Notes: generated by a model from the letters alone, not told the origin. Shown: positions 42,950-52,838, counted from the first letter of the stretch. The stretch: DNA of 64,000 nucleotides from an uncultured Glaciecola sp. (GCF_937770335.1 NZ_CALJHY010000001.1:248001-312000), one strand, 5' to 3'. Translations and numbers: made by a program.

Positions 42950-45016
42950 ATGAAGTATCTTAAAAAGGTATTATTAGGCATTAGCGTAGCTATTGCAGTT
43001 GGTGCTTGCACACCGGCTCAACAAGCAGCAGAAACCCTGCCAATAGCCGCGGAACAAGAACTAGCAATGAAGTCGGGGATACTCAATCAGAACATGGACT
43101 TAAGTGTTAGGCCTGGTGACAATTTTTTCAATTATGTGAACGGTACATGGTTGAAAAAAATAGAAATCCCTGCTGACAAAGCGTCTTATGGGAGTTTTGC
43201 TATTTTAGCAGACGAAGCCCAAGAGGATGTTAAGGCCATTATTGATACAGCATCACAGGGCGATTACGCTGATGGCTCTGATGAGCAAAAAGTCGGAGAC
43301 ATGTATAGCTCATACATGGACATCGACAACCGCAACACAATCGGGATTAAACCATTAAAGTCCGAATTTGACAAAATTGCAAATATCGCTAACTACGATC
43401 AGTTAGTCGAATATTTCGCATATTCAGTAAAATATGGTTACGGCACTCCGGTTAGTTTCTTCCAATATGCGGATTTTAAGTCACCAAACGAATATGGACT
43501 CTATGCATGGCAAGCTGGTATTGGTTTACCTGACCGTGAGTACTATTTTAAAGAAGACGAAGACGGCAAAAACATTCTAACTGCATACCAAGCTCACATT
43601 GAAAAAATGTTCAACCTTGCTGGCCTAGAAAATGGCGCTAAAAATGCTGAAATGTTGTTAGCACTTGAAACCAAAATTGCTCAAGAGCACATGAAAAAGG
43701 AACAAGCTAGAAATTGGGCTGAAAACTATAAAAAATTAAGCATGGAAGAGTTAAAGGTCCTAATGCCTAATTTTAACTGGAATGCATTCGTAACAGCGTC
43801 TGGTTTTGATATGCCTGAAAGTATGATAATCATGCAAAATGACTTCCTGGCCGGTATCGATAAAGTGATTGCTGAAACCTCACTAGATGATTGGAAGTCA
43901 TTTTTACAATGGGGCGTGATTAATTCCTCTGCTGGTTCATTAAACATGGAAATGGATAAAGCAAATTTTGATTTCTACAGTACCGTTTTATACGGCGTAG
44001 AAGAGCAACGTCCTCTGTGGCGACGCGCAACGGGATTACTAAATAGCACCTTAGGTGAAGTAATTGGTAAGGTTTACGTAAAACAGCACTTTCCGCCTGA
44101 AGCAAAACAGCGCATGCAAGTCATGGTTGATAACCTTATTTCAGCTTATGAATTAAGTATTAAAGAACTGGATTGGATGACAGAGGAAACACGTATTCAA
44201 GCCCTTGAAAAATTGTCTAAGTTTACGGTCAAAATTGGATACCCTGATAAATGGAAGGACTATTCTGCATTGCAGGTATCTGGCAGTGACCTATTCGGTA
44301 ATTTACGCAATGCTGCAGATGTCACTTACGCTGAAGAATTAGCGAAACAAGGTAAGCCTGTCGATAAAACTGAATGGGGTATGAATCCACAAACGGTAAA
44401 CGCTTATTACAATCCAACAGCAAATGAAATTGTGTTCCCTGCTGCAATACTGCAACCTCCTTTCTTCGACTTAAAAGCGGAGGATGCCGTTAACTATGGC
44501 GGTATTGGTGCAGTTATTGGCCACGAAATTGGTCATGGTTTTGATGATTCTGGCAGCACGTTTGACGGTGACGGCATGTTACGTGATTGGTGGACTGACG
44601 CTGACCGTAAAGAGTTTAAAAATAGAACGGGCAAACTTGTTGATCAATACAATGCGTTTGAACCGTTAGAAGGTGTCTTCGTCAATGGCGAGTTTACATT
44701 AGGCGAAAATATTGGTGATCTTGGTGGCATAAGCATTGCGCTTAGAGCTTACCAAATGTCATTGAATGGCGCAGCGTCACCCATGTTAGATGGCTTTACA
44801 GGTGAGCAACGTGTTTTCCTTGGATTTGGTCAAGTATGGGCAGGTAAGTACCGTGATGAGGCCTTAAAAAGCCAAATCAATACTGACCCGCACTCCCCTG
44901 CCCAATTCCGTGCAAATGGGTCGGTTCGCAATGTGCCAGAATTTTATACCGCATTTGACGTAATACCAACTGATGCGCTTTATCTTCCAGACGAAGAACG
45001 CGTGAAAATTTGGTAA
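42950..45016 (+). CDS. M13-family zinc metallopeptidase lipoprotein (PepO/neprilysin-like)
   Basis: The 688-residue product starts with a lipoprotein signal peptide; the lipobox VGAC gives Cys20 as the lipidation site. The M13 catalytic features follow: NAYYNPTANEIVFPAAILQP, the zinc motif HEIGH near residue 525 and the third ligand in GENIGDLGG near residue 585. The C-terminal VRNVPEFYTAFD and the terminal KIW are also typical of the family, in which the end tryptophan is conserved. It would be an envelope-anchored oligopeptidase. Confidence 0.93.
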   Translation: MKYLKKVLLGISVAIAVGACTPAQQAAETLPIAAEQELAMKSGILNQNMDLSVRPGDNFFNYVNGTWLKKIEIPADKASYGSFAILADEAQEDVKAIIDTASQGDYADGSDEQKVGDMYSSYMDIDNRNTIGIKPLKSEFDKIANIANYDQLVEYFAYSVKYGYGTPVSFFQYADFKSPNEYGLYAWQAGIGLPDREYYFKEDEDGKNILTAYQAHIEKMFNLAGLENGAKNAEMLLALETKIAQEHMKKEQARNWAENYKKLSMEELKVLMPNFNWNAFVTASGFDMPESMIIMQNDFLAGIDKVIAETSLDDWKSFLQWGVINSSAGSLNMEMDKANFDFYSTVLYGVEEQRPLWRRATGLLNSTLGEVIGKVYVKQHFPPEAKQRMQVMVDNLISAYELSIKELDWMTEETRIQALEKLSKFTVKIGYPDKWKDYSALQVSGSDLFGNLRNAADVTYAEELAKQGKPVDKTEWGMNPQTVNAYYNPTANEIVFPAAILQPPFFDLKAEDAVNYGGIGAVIGHEIGHGFDDSGSTFDGDGMLRDWWTDADRKEFKNRTGKLVDQYNAFEPLEGVFVNGEFTLGENIGDLGGISIALRAYQMSLNGAASPMLDGFTGEQRVFLGFGQVWAGKYRDEALKSQINTDPHSPAQFRANGSVRNVPEFYTAFDVIPTDALYLPDEERVKIW

Positions 45017-45076
45017 TCCCTCAGCTGTAGATAGGTATTAATTTGCGAATTTTTAAACCGCTAACTTAGTACTAAT

Positions 45077-45117
45077 AAACAAAACAGGATCTATCTAATA
45101 TAGATCCTGTTTTGTTT
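45077..45117 (+). terminator. Terminator of the M13 peptidase gene
   Basis: A perfect 18-bp stem (arms 45077-45094 and 45100-45117, AAACAAAACAGGATCTAT and its complement) with a 5-nt loop lies about 60 bp after the stop and ends in a T-rich arm. Confidence 0.9.
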
Positions 45118-45166
45118 AGCCATTGCTCAATATTGTATATTCGATAATAACAGCTTGACGATAAGT

Positions 45167-45181
45167 TGTTATATTTTAACA
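45167..45181 (+). promoter_or_regulatory. Candidate distal Zur box
   Basis: TGTTATATTTTAACA differs at one position from the enterobacterial Zur core TGTTATA-N-TATAACA. A TTGACG at 45155-45160 just upstream could be a -35 element, which would place the box over the promoter. Confidence 0.6.
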
Positions 45182-45256
45182 AAATACTTCATGTGTTCCC
45201 GAGTTATCAGTAAGTGCATTAATTTAAAAGTAAACGGTGACATCGTTTAAATCAAG

Positions 45257-45271
45257 TGTTATGTTATAACA
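45257..45271 (+). promoter_or_regulatory. Candidate proximal Zur box
   Basis: TGTTATGTTATAACA matches the Zur core TGTTATA-N-TATAACA at all but one position and ends three bases before the ATG at 45275. It is exactly 90 bp from the distal copy. Confidence 0.65.
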
Positions 45272-45274
45272 ATC

Positions 45275-45589
45275 ATGAAAGCATTTACGCCACACTATTT
45301 TAGAAAGCACCGATCACTGTTGAAATATCTACTGGTGGTTGTCGTCTTGTTCTCTGTTTTTTCTCAGTGGCATAATGCAGCTCACGCCTTGCATAGCGAG
45401 CCACAATGTCGATTATGCTTGAGTTCTTCTGAATTTGAGCATTCTTTACCTATCGATGTTACGTTTTTTGACACTGTGCAAACAAGCTTTACTCCCATTG
45501 ACTTAAACTATCGTTCTTTTCAATCTTTATTCAGTACCTACTTTGGTAATAGAGATCCCCCCTCTTACTCTTTAAAATTCATTCCATAA
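45275..45589 (+). CDS. Small His/Cys-containing membrane-anchored protein (DUF2946-like), putative metal-linked
   Basis: The 104-residue product has one hydrophobic N-terminal helix (about 15-31) followed by a possible metal site: H33, H37, H40, then C45 and C48 in PQCRLCL, and H56. The layout resembles the small DUF2946-type proteins found next to TonB receptors for metals. It lies right after two Zur-like boxes and 71 bp before the receptor gene, so it is probably in one zinc-regulated operon with it. The family assignment is by resemblance only. Confidence 0.7.
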   Translation: MKAFTPHYFRKHRSLLKYLLVVVVLFSVFSQWHNAAHALHSEPQCRLCLSSSEFEHSLPIDVTFFDTVQTSFTPIDLNYRSFQSLFSTYFGNRDPPSYSLKFIP

Positions 45590-45660
45590 AAAACCTGTTA
45601 ATCCTGAGTATCTTCTGATGGCTCAGTGAGTTTTGATTTGCAATTTAGAGAAAACATATA

Positions 45661-47781
45661 ATGAAAGTGAAATATTCAGCGATCGTTCTAGCGGTCTGTA
45701 CAGCGCTAACTCCCACTGTAAATGCGGTAGATAAAAAAATTCAAAAAGATGAAAATGACATAGAAAAAATAGTGATCATGGCATCGCCTTTTCAACGCAC
45801 TATACTAGAATCTAGTGTGCCTGTAACAATCCTCAGTGGAGCAGAATTGGATCAAAATCAGGCTGCAACTTTGGGCGAAACACTCAAGAGTGTGCCAGGG
45901 GTGCATAGTTCGTATTTTGGCCCCGTGGCAAGCAGTCCTATCATACGTGGTTTAGACGGTCCTCGTATTAAGGTCCTACAAAATGGCTTAGGTGCATCTG
46001 ATGCATCGCGCGTTGGACCTGATCATCAAGTGTCTACCGAAACCTCTACAGCAAGCCAAATTGAGATCCTTCGAGGACCAGCCACGCTTTTATATGGAAG
46101 CGGTGCAATCGGTGGTGTAGTAAATGTGGTTGATAACCGACTACCCGTAACCCGACAAGAAGGCGTTAGTGGTGAAGTCTTTGGCCAATACGACAACGTG
46201 GCTGACGCAAAAACGCTCTCAGCCGACTTGAATGCTGGTTCGGGTAACTTTGTAGTGCATATAGATGCATACAATCGCAGCACTGGCGATTATAAAATTC
46301 CGGTACCCGCAAATATAGACGAGCAAGGCGGTAGCAGTAAGTTGTCGAATTCCGCTATGGACGCAGATGGGTATAATTTGGGTACAGGCTGGATACAGGA
46401 TGATACTGTCGTTGCGTTTGCTTATGGAAGAATTAATTCTGAATATGGCTTACCTGGCGAAGACGGCATATTTATAAAGTTAAAACAAGATAGATACCAA
46501 GCGACTGTTGACTGGAAAAATTTAGATGGTTTCATAAAGTCAGTACATTGGCAGAATGCCTATACCGACTATAAGCATTCTGAAATCGACGGTGTCGAGG
46601 TTGGTACTACTTTTAAAAACCAAAGCACTGAATCAAGATTATGGGCCGAACATGCACCAACATTGGGTTGGAAAGGCGTATTTGGCCTGCATTATAACAA
46701 TACCGACTTTGAGGCCATTGGTGAAGAAGCTTTCACCCCCCCAACTAAAACAGACAGCCTTGCCGTATTTGTAATGGAAGAACTGCAAACAGGGGCATTT
46801 ATATGGCAGCTAGGTTCTCGAGTTGAGCAAGTGACCCATGTTGTGAATAATGACTTTTTTGCCGAACGTGATTCACAACAACCTATTGCGTTTGCTGATA
46901 CCGATTATGTTGCAGTGTCCGGATCCGCGGGCGTCGTTTTTAAAATCGATAGCGACAACACGCTTGCCTTTAACTACGCTTACTCAGAACGAGCACCGTC
47001 TGCTTCTGAATTCTTGTCGTATGGCCCACACATAGGTTCGGGTACTTATGAAATTGGTGGCGGTTTTGAGATAGTTAATAATAATGAGCAATACACTGTT
47101 GTTCAGACTGCAAACGATATGGATAAAGAAGTATCTAATAACGTTGACTTAACTTATCGTTTGACTACAGATCATTTGAATGCAAGTTTTAGTGTTTTCT
47201 ATAATCAAATTAATAATTATATTTTCGAAAATTTTACCGACTTAGTTTTTAGTGATGGCGGATTAGTATCATCTCAAGAATTTGATGACCAAGTTACTAA
47301 TTTTGGAGAGCCTGAAGATGAAGCTGATGGCTTACCCGTTGTTGTCTTTGCGCAACAAGACGCTAAACTTTACGGCTATGAAGCTCAAATCGATTGGCAC
47401 TTAAACGGACAATGGCGGGTAGAAGTCTTTACCGATTATACCCGAGCGAAACTAGCTTCAGGTATCGATGTACCAAGAATTCCGCCCATGAGGTTAGGCT
47501 CTTCAGTTCATTTTGAATACGGCAATTGGCATACTGAGATGGAAGTTATTCGAAATAGTAAACAAGATAAGATAGCGATTAACGAAACTGAGACAGCTGG
47601 TTATACGATGGTATCTGCCTCTGCTAATTATTATATTGACCTAGATAATGTCGATATGACGATTTACATAAAAGGCGATAACTTAACCAATCAGGAAGCT
47701 CGAGTTCATTCGTCTTACTTAAAAAATGAAGCTCCACTGTCCAGTCGTTCGTTAAGTGTTGGTGTGAGAGCGCGCTTTTAA
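45661..47781 (+). CDS. TonB-dependent outer-membrane receptor, ZnuD-like (putative zinc uptake)
   Basis: The 706-residue product has a signal peptide, a TonB-box-like EKIVIMASP stretch near residue 35, a plug domain (about 50-160: SVPVTILSG, IIRGLDGPRIKVLQNG, IEILRGPATLLYGSGAIGG) and a C-terminal barrel ending in VRARF with a terminal aromatic residue. The plug's VGPDHQVSTET segment resembles the ZnuD type of zinc/haem receptors. With the upstream Zur boxes, zinc uptake is the best inference; other metal complexes remain possible. Confidence 0.85.
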   Translation: MKVKYSAIVLAVCTALTPTVNAVDKKIQKDENDIEKIVIMASPFQRTILESSVPVTILSGAELDQNQAATLGETLKSVPGVHSSYFGPVASSPIIRGLDGPRIKVLQNGLGASDASRVGPDHQVSTETSTASQIEILRGPATLLYGSGAIGGVVNVVDNRLPVTRQEGVSGEVFGQYDNVADAKTLSADLNAGSGNFVVHIDAYNRSTGDYKIPVPANIDEQGGSSKLSNSAMDADGYNLGTGWIQDDTVVAFAYGRINSEYGLPGEDGIFIKLKQDRYQATVDWKNLDGFIKSVHWQNAYTDYKHSEIDGVEVGTTFKNQSTESRLWAEHAPTLGWKGVFGLHYNNTDFEAIGEEAFTPPTKTDSLAVFVMEELQTGAFIWQLGSRVEQVTHVVNNDFFAERDSQQPIAFADTDYVAVSGSAGVVFKIDSDNTLAFNYAYSERAPSASEFLSYGPHIGSGTYEIGGGFEIVNNNEQYTVVQTANDMDKEVSNNVDLTYRLTTDHLNASFSVFYNQINNYIFENFTDLVFSDGGLVSSQEFDDQVTNFGEPEDEADGLPVVVFAQQDAKLYGYEAQIDWHLNGQWRVEVFTDYTRAKLASGIDVPRIPPMRLGSSVHFEYGNWHTEMEVIRNSKQDKIAINETETAGYTMVSASANYYIDLDNVDMTIYIKGDNLTNQEARVHSSYLKNEAPLSSRSLSVGVRARF

Positions 47782-47797
47782 GCACTTTGCCTACACC

Positions 47798-47821
47798 AGC
47801 GGATACGACAAAGTATCCGCT
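47798..47821. terminator. Hairpin between convergent genes
   Basis: A 9-bp perfect stem, AGCGGATAC/GTATCCGCT, with a 6-nt loop lies between the receptor gene and the convergent membrane protein gene. The T tract is short (GTTT). Confidence 0.6.
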
Positions 47822-47823
47822 GT

Positions 47824-48918
47824 TTAGGTGCGGACTTGGCGCTTAAATACGACGACAACGACCATAATGGCGACACCAATAGTTAAACTATAACTGTGCT
47901 CGCCACCTATCAAAAAGCCTAAAGAATAGGCCGGCGTGCATATCCCTAATACCCAAAGAAAAGTCGGCTTTGACTTTCCTAATAATAAATATAATGGGAA
48001 GACTAGACTGTAAAAGAACAAAAAACTTTTATACAAAATTTCTTCGAGCGGTAAATTCCCCCAGGGAATGGTGGTATCTTTCACCACGCTCAGTAAACCC
48101 ACCATAATCACTGAAAATGCAGCTATTGCGCTTGCCAATAAGGAGGGCTTTAGATACTTTTGGGTACTTAGCTCGCTACTGTGTGCTGCAATAGTAAATG
48201 CGATTTGAAGTGCTAAGAAGCCAATAACAGGATAAATAATAGCGGCAGGTACTTCTTGGTTGAAGAAAATATCACCCAAGTTACCTGCATAATAGAATAC
48301 AAATCCGAGTAGGCTCAAAAACAATACGCCAAAACCTACGGCAAAGCTTATCTTGGGGTTACCACTATCGCGGTATGCGCGGTGGAAAGTAATATCTAAA
48401 TAGGGCGAAAATATAAAACCAATCGCAAGCGGAAGCAAAGCATGAGGCCAATAACCTTTTGCACTGACATCGACCGGCTGCCAATCACTTCCCAAGAAAC
48501 CGATAAATAAACCGATGGACAGAAGATAAATACCCAAAGCCCAATAGGTGATAACACATTTGCTAAGGTAAATAACGAACGCGATAGACAAAACAATAGC
48601 GAGTAACAAGGGTTGACCAATTGTTACGCCAAGCCACGCCACAAAGAATAATTGATAGGCGATCGTTACATACGAGAAAACCCCAATCGCGACTTTATGC
48701 GTACTTTCAAAAACCTGCTGCTGTGCACGCTGTTTGAAGTAAAACCCCATTGCAATTGCACCGCCCACATTGAAAATAGTGAAAGCAGCTAATGCAGGCC
48801 AGCCATAATCTCGGCCCAGTATTAGAGGAAAAAAACCGCCTAGACACCATAGCCAAGAGCAGGCCAGATAGAAAGCGTATTGTAGAGTAGTTGACAAATT
48901 TAAGTACCGACAGGCCAC
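47824..48918 (-). CDS. Polytopic membrane protein, unknown function
   Basis: I do not recognise this 364-residue protein. It is almost wholly hydrophobic, with about ten membrane helices and few conserved polar residues beyond a central SPYLDITFHRAYRDSG loop. Its start overlaps the upstream hotdog-like gene by 19 bp, so the two are translationally coupled and probably act together. Confidence 0.75.
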   Translation of the reverse strand: MACRYLNLSTTLQYAFYLACSWLWCLGGFFPLILGRDYGWPALAAFTIFNVGGAIAMGFYFKQRAQQQVFESTHKVAIGVFSYVTIAYQLFFVAWLGVTIGQPLLLAIVLSIAFVIYLSKCVITYWALGIYLLSIGLFIGFLGSDWQPVDVSAKGYWPHALLPLAIGFIFSPYLDITFHRAYRDSGNPKISFAVGFGVLFLSLLGFVFYYAGNLGDIFFNQEVPAAIIYPVIGFLALQIAFTIAAHSSELSTQKYLKPSLLASAIAAFSVIMVGLLSVVKDTTIPWGNLPLEEILYKSFLFFYSLVFPLYLLLGKSKPTFLWVLGICTPAYSLGFLIGGEHSYSLTIGVAIMVVVVVFKRQVRT

Positions 48919-49397
48919 ATATGGAAACTGATGGTACCAGCACCAATTCGACGGCTAGCTTTGTTTTTATTGGTTCGAAATACTTTGATAGTCATTTCTA
49001 TATTAAATTTACCACCTGCTTTGATTTTCTCCGCTAGCTCATCTAAATCGACAGACGCCTTGTACATAATTGCGTCTATGCTTGGTAACAAGAAACGGTA
49101 GTTCAACCGGGTGCAAACCATACGATAATTACCTTTGCTTAGCATAAACAGATAAGAACCTGCAGCCAATTCTGAATTACCTAAAATAGCGCCGCCGGAC
49201 ACTGTGCCATACCAATTCAGGTTCAAGCGTCTTTTGGGCAATATCGCATAATAATCGTCTTCGACGAAATTCATTTTCAAGCCACTTTTGAAAACAAAAG
49301 GCATATATAAAAAGCTAAGAAGCCTATTAAAAAACCGACTTTTCATCGACAAGCGATTCAAACATTTTTCTAGCTTTGGTGGTAATGGAATAGCCAT
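48900..49397 (-). CDS. Hotdog-fold protein, DUF4442-like
   Basis: The 165-residue product resembles the DUF4442 branch of the PaaI-thioesterase-like hotdog superfamily. A central helix-bearing segment is NWYGTVSGGAILGNSELAAG, followed by alternating strands ending GAGTISFHMW. No catalytic acid is obvious by eye, so acyl binding or weak thioesterase activity is inference. It precedes and overlaps the polytopic membrane protein gene. Confidence 0.72.
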   Translation of the reverse strand: MAIPLPPKLEKCLNRLSMKSRFFNRLLSFLYMPFVFKSGLKMNFVEDDYYAILPKRRLNLNWYGTVSGGAILGNSELAAGSYLFMLSKGNYRMVCTRLNYRFLLPSIDAIMYKASVDLDELAEKIKAGGKFNIEMTIKVFRTNKNKASRRIGAGTISFHMWPVGT

Positions 49398-49813
49398 GGA
49401 AAACCTACAAAAAAATCAATAATATTAACGAATAAACCGCACTCATATAACGAGTGCAACATATTAACAGCCGTTGAGTAAGATGTTTAGTTAAATTCGC
49501 ATTGAGCACAGTTCATCATCTATGGATCTACACTTTGAGTTTTTTAACCAATAAATTACGATGCTTCAACAATCACTTATTCTGGCCCTTGAGCTGTTGG
49601 GCGCCCTCCCCTTTTTGGTTTTTTCTTCTTTCACATCTTCAATATCGCGACTATTGGGTAAGTGTTCAGCAACCTAAACTCGCGAACGAGGTAACCCCAG
49701 CGCCTGCAACACACCGTATATGGAACAACGCATTCATAGTATTAAGTTTATTTATAGATGTTGCGTATAAAGCATGATACCCTATTTAATTAGTGCAATA
49801 ATATAGGGTAAAT
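49398..49813. other. Long spacer without a supported gene
   Basis: This stretch holds a 6-bp inverted repeat GCACTC/GAGTGC near 49440 and a possible reading frame at 49502-49777 that lacks an ATG, a ribosome-binding site and any family resemblance. Near its right end, AGGG at 49805 may be the ribosome-binding site of the following MHYT gene. Confidence 0.4.
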
Positions 49814-49876
49814 ATTATTAATTCAGTTTACAATAATTCAGCCGCTGAATGGCTTTCCATTCCTTATGACCCTATA

Positions 49877-52750
49877 TTGGTCGCTCTTTCCATTATAATA
49901 GCTATTACATCTTCATTTAGCACCTTTAGCCTGATTGAACGGGCCATTTCAGCTCCCCAAAAAAGCCGGAAAATAGCGTGGAATTTATTTGGTGCCACCG
50001 CTATGGCAGTCGGTATTTGGGCGATGCACTTTATTGGAATGTTAGCGTTAAAATTTCCAATACCGGTTACATACGATGCCTATTTAACACTGCTATCTAT
50101 TATTCCGGTATTTTTGGCTTGTAGTGTTGTTATGTGCTTAATAACGTCAAAATCGTATAACAATTATCGATTATTAATTGGCGGGCTGCTATTAGGCTCA
50201 GGTATTGCCCTTATGCACCACGTTGGTATGGCTGCGATTAGATTAAATGCAGTGATGGTTCATGATCTTATTTTGGTTTATTTATCAATTTTAATAGCCG
50301 TATTATTGGCAATAGCGGCTTTAAAAGTACAATATAAAGCAGTTAATCAAGAGCATTACAAATTTATAAACCGAAGATGCATATATAGTGCGGTAATTAT
50401 GGGATTGGCGTCTTCCGGTATGCATTATACAGCCATGGCAGCTGTTAAGTTTATGCCCAAAACTACCAATGAAGTTGTTAATGGGGTAGATTCAGGCGTA
50501 TTAACGTTAATTGTAGCCCTAGTAACGTTGGTGCTATTGGCATTAGCGATTTTCATTCCGTATCTACTGCGACATATCCAACTAATAATTACCGTCAATG
50601 AGGATTCAGCGCGTATCCGTGACATGATGAACATATCACAGGATGCGTTCATCAAGATGGATACTAACGGGTATATATTAGGTTGGAGCTCTCGAGCACA
50701 AGTTATCTTTGGTTGGACACATAAAGAAGCGATTGGACAGGAATTAATAAATTTAATCGTTCCAGCACGATTTCATCATGCGTATGAACAACACTTAAAT
50801 CATTTTCTTAGCACTAATGAATGCGCGATTATGAATAAGACAATTGAAGTCGAAGCGCTTCACAAGGAAGGACATAATTTCCCAGCAGAGTTGACTGTTT
50901 CTTTTATTAATACAGCGAATGGATTTGAATTTAATGCTTTTGTTCGAGACATCAGTCAACGCAAAAATGCAGAAAAAAAACTAATTATTGCTAACCAAGA
51001 ACTTGCCTTGCAAAACGAAGAGAAAGATAAACGAGCAAATGAATTGATGCTTGCAGCCAGTGTTTTCACGCACGCCCTAGAGGGTATTATGATTACCGAT
51101 TCGAATACTAAGGTTATCGACGTTAACAGTGCATTTACTAAAATTAGCGGTTACTCCCGCGAGGAGCTGATCGGACAGAGAACTCGATTCCTTCGCTCAG
51201 GCTTGCATACAGCGCAGTTCTATGCCGAAATGTGGCAAGTAATTAACACCACCGACCACTGGATTGGAGAAATTTTTAATCGTAATAAAAACGGCGAAAA
51301 CTATACCGTAAGCATGTCTATCAGTGCAGTAAAAAACGCTGAAGGCGACGCCAGTCATTACGTCGCTTTAATGAGTGATATTACTCAGCAAAATGAACAT
51401 CAATCTCAATTAGAAAAAATCGCACACTACGATCCCTTAACCAAATTACCTAATCGTGCATTACTAACCGTTCGACTAAACCAGACTATCAAGCAATGTA
51501 AACGCGACGAAAAGGCACTTGCTGTCGCATATATGGATTTAGATGGCTTTAAAAATATAAATGATACATATGGTCATGCTATAGGTGACAAACTACTCAT
51601 TATTGTGTCTCAAAGGATGAAAGGCGTGTTGCGTGAGATGGATATTCTTGCCCGTATTGGTGGTGATGAATTTATCGCAGTAATAACAAATCCGACTGAA
51701 AATGAAGATTATCAGCTGACATTAAAACGCTTATTACGTGTCGTTTCAGAGCCTATAAAAATTGACGAACATATACTAAACGTATCCGTCAGCATCGGCG
51801 TTACTCTTTACCCTCAAGATGACGCAGATACAGATTTACTTTTACGCCATTGCGACCAAGCCATGTATTTAGCAAAACAAGCGGGTAAAAATTGTTATCA
51901 CTTGTTCGACAGTACTTTCGATGATGCGGTTAACATTGAACGAGAAAGCATCGACAATATCAAAAAAGCATTTAATAACCGTGAGTTCGTCTTGTACCAT
52001 CAACCCAAAGTAAATATGTCTACAGGTGAAGTGGTCGGCACAGAAGCGCTGATCCGTTGGCAACATCCCGAACGCGGCTTAGTCCCGCCATTGGACTTTT
52101 TACCTATTATCGAAAGCCACCCCATTAGCCTCGATATAGGTGAATTGGTTATCGATTCCGCACTGAGCCAAATAAGCCAATGGCAAGGTGTGGGGATCAC
52201 ATGTCCTATCAGCGTCAACATCAGTGCTTATCATCTCCAGCAGGGTAACTTTGTGGAACGCTTATCGATATTGTTGGCTGCACATCCTGACGTGATGCCC
52301 GCTAATTTAGAATTAGAGATATTAGAAACTAGCGCATTTAGTGACATCAACAAGATTGTATCTACCATGAGAGCTTGCATTGAACTAGGCGTGAAATTTG
52401 CGCTAGATGATTTTGGTACTGGATATTCATCTCTCACCTATCTTAGACGACTGCCAGCCAGCTTAATCAAAATAGACCAGAGCTTTATTAGAGACATGCT
52501 GACTCACTCTGATGACTTAGCTATTGTTCAGGGCGTTGTCGGTTTGACCAAAGCATTCCAGCTTGAAGTAATAGCTGAAGGAGTAGAAACGATTGAACAT
52601 GGTGTTGCCCTATTGCAACTAGGCTGTGAATTAGCGCAAGGTTATGGCATTGCACGCCCGATGCCTGCTAGTGATATTCCAGACTGGATATCGCACTGGA
52701 AACCAGATCCATCTTGGCAGGTCGCAAGGCACCAACGAGGAGCTGAATAG
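49877..52750 (+). CDS. MHYT-PAS-PAS-GGDEF-EAL cyclic-di-GMP signalling protein
   Basis: This protein probably makes or breaks c-di-GMP in response to a small ligand sensed in the membrane. From the TTG at 49877 it is 957 residues. In order: an MHYT membrane sensor (about 1-230, with AMHFIGM, LMHHVGM and GMHYTAM), a PAS domain (about 245-355), a short coiled coil, a second PAS (about 390-500), GGDEF (about 510-670, intact ARIGGDEF) and EAL (about 690-945, EALIRWQHP, DDFGTGYSSL, KIDQSF). Both output sites look intact. The in-frame sequence upstream of 49877 (AAEWLSIPYDPI) looks like a normal MHYT N-terminus, so the true start is probably earlier; only ATT codons (49814, 49817) are available, behind an AGGG. 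Confidence 0.92.
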   Translation: MVALSIIIAITSSFSTFSLIERAISAPQKSRKIAWNLFGATAMAVGIWAMHFIGMLALKFPIPVTYDAYLTLLSIIPVFLACSVVMCLITSKSYNNYRLLIGGLLLGSGIALMHHVGMAAIRLNAVMVHDLILVYLSILIAVLLAIAALKVQYKAVNQEHYKFINRRCIYSAVIMGLASSGMHYTAMAAVKFMPKTTNEVVNGVDSGVLTLIVALVTLVLLALAIFIPYLLRHIQLIITVNEDSARIRDMMNISQDAFIKMDTNGYILGWSSRAQVIFGWTHKEAIGQELINLIVPARFHHAYEQHLNHFLSTNECAIMNKTIEVEALHKEGHNFPAELTVSFINTANGFEFNAFVRDISQRKNAEKKLIIANQELALQNEEKDKRANELMLAASVFTHALEGIMITDSNTKVIDVNSAFTKISGYSREELIGQRTRFLRSGLHTAQFYAEMWQVINTTDHWIGEIFNRNKNGENYTVSMSISAVKNAEGDASHYVALMSDITQQNEHQSQLEKIAHYDPLTKLPNRALLTVRLNQTIKQCKRDEKALAVAYMDLDGFKNINDTYGHAIGDKLLIIVSQRMKGVLREMDILARIGGDEFIAVITNPTENEDYQLTLKRLLRVVSEPIKIDEHILNVSVSIGVTLYPQDDADTDLLLRHCDQAMYLAKQAGKNCYHLFDSTFDDAVNIERESIDNIKKAFNNREFVLYHQPKVNMSTGEVVGTEALIRWQHPERGLVPPLDFLPIIESHPISLDIGELVIDSALSQISQWQGVGITCPISVNISAYHLQQGNFVERLSILLAAHPDVMPANLELEILETSAFSDINKIVSTMRACIELGVKFALDDFGTGYSSLTYLRRLPASLIKIDQSFIRDMLTHSDDLAIVQGVVGLTKAFQLEVIAEGVETIEHGVALLQLGCELAQGYGIARPMPASDIPDWISHWKPDPSWQVARHQRGAE

Positions 52751-52838
52751 CCAGGTACTTTGCTAGTGCTTCGCCTGAGCCCTGGTGTAGCCCACCAAAA
52801 ACAATTCCGAGCAGCAACAAATCAAAGAAACCGATCAA

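Noticed and set aside
49502..49777. A possible 91-codon reading frame on the plus strand
   Set aside because: It starts with TTG, has no ribosome-binding site, is rich in Trp, Leu and Phe without a clear helix pattern, and resembles no family I know.
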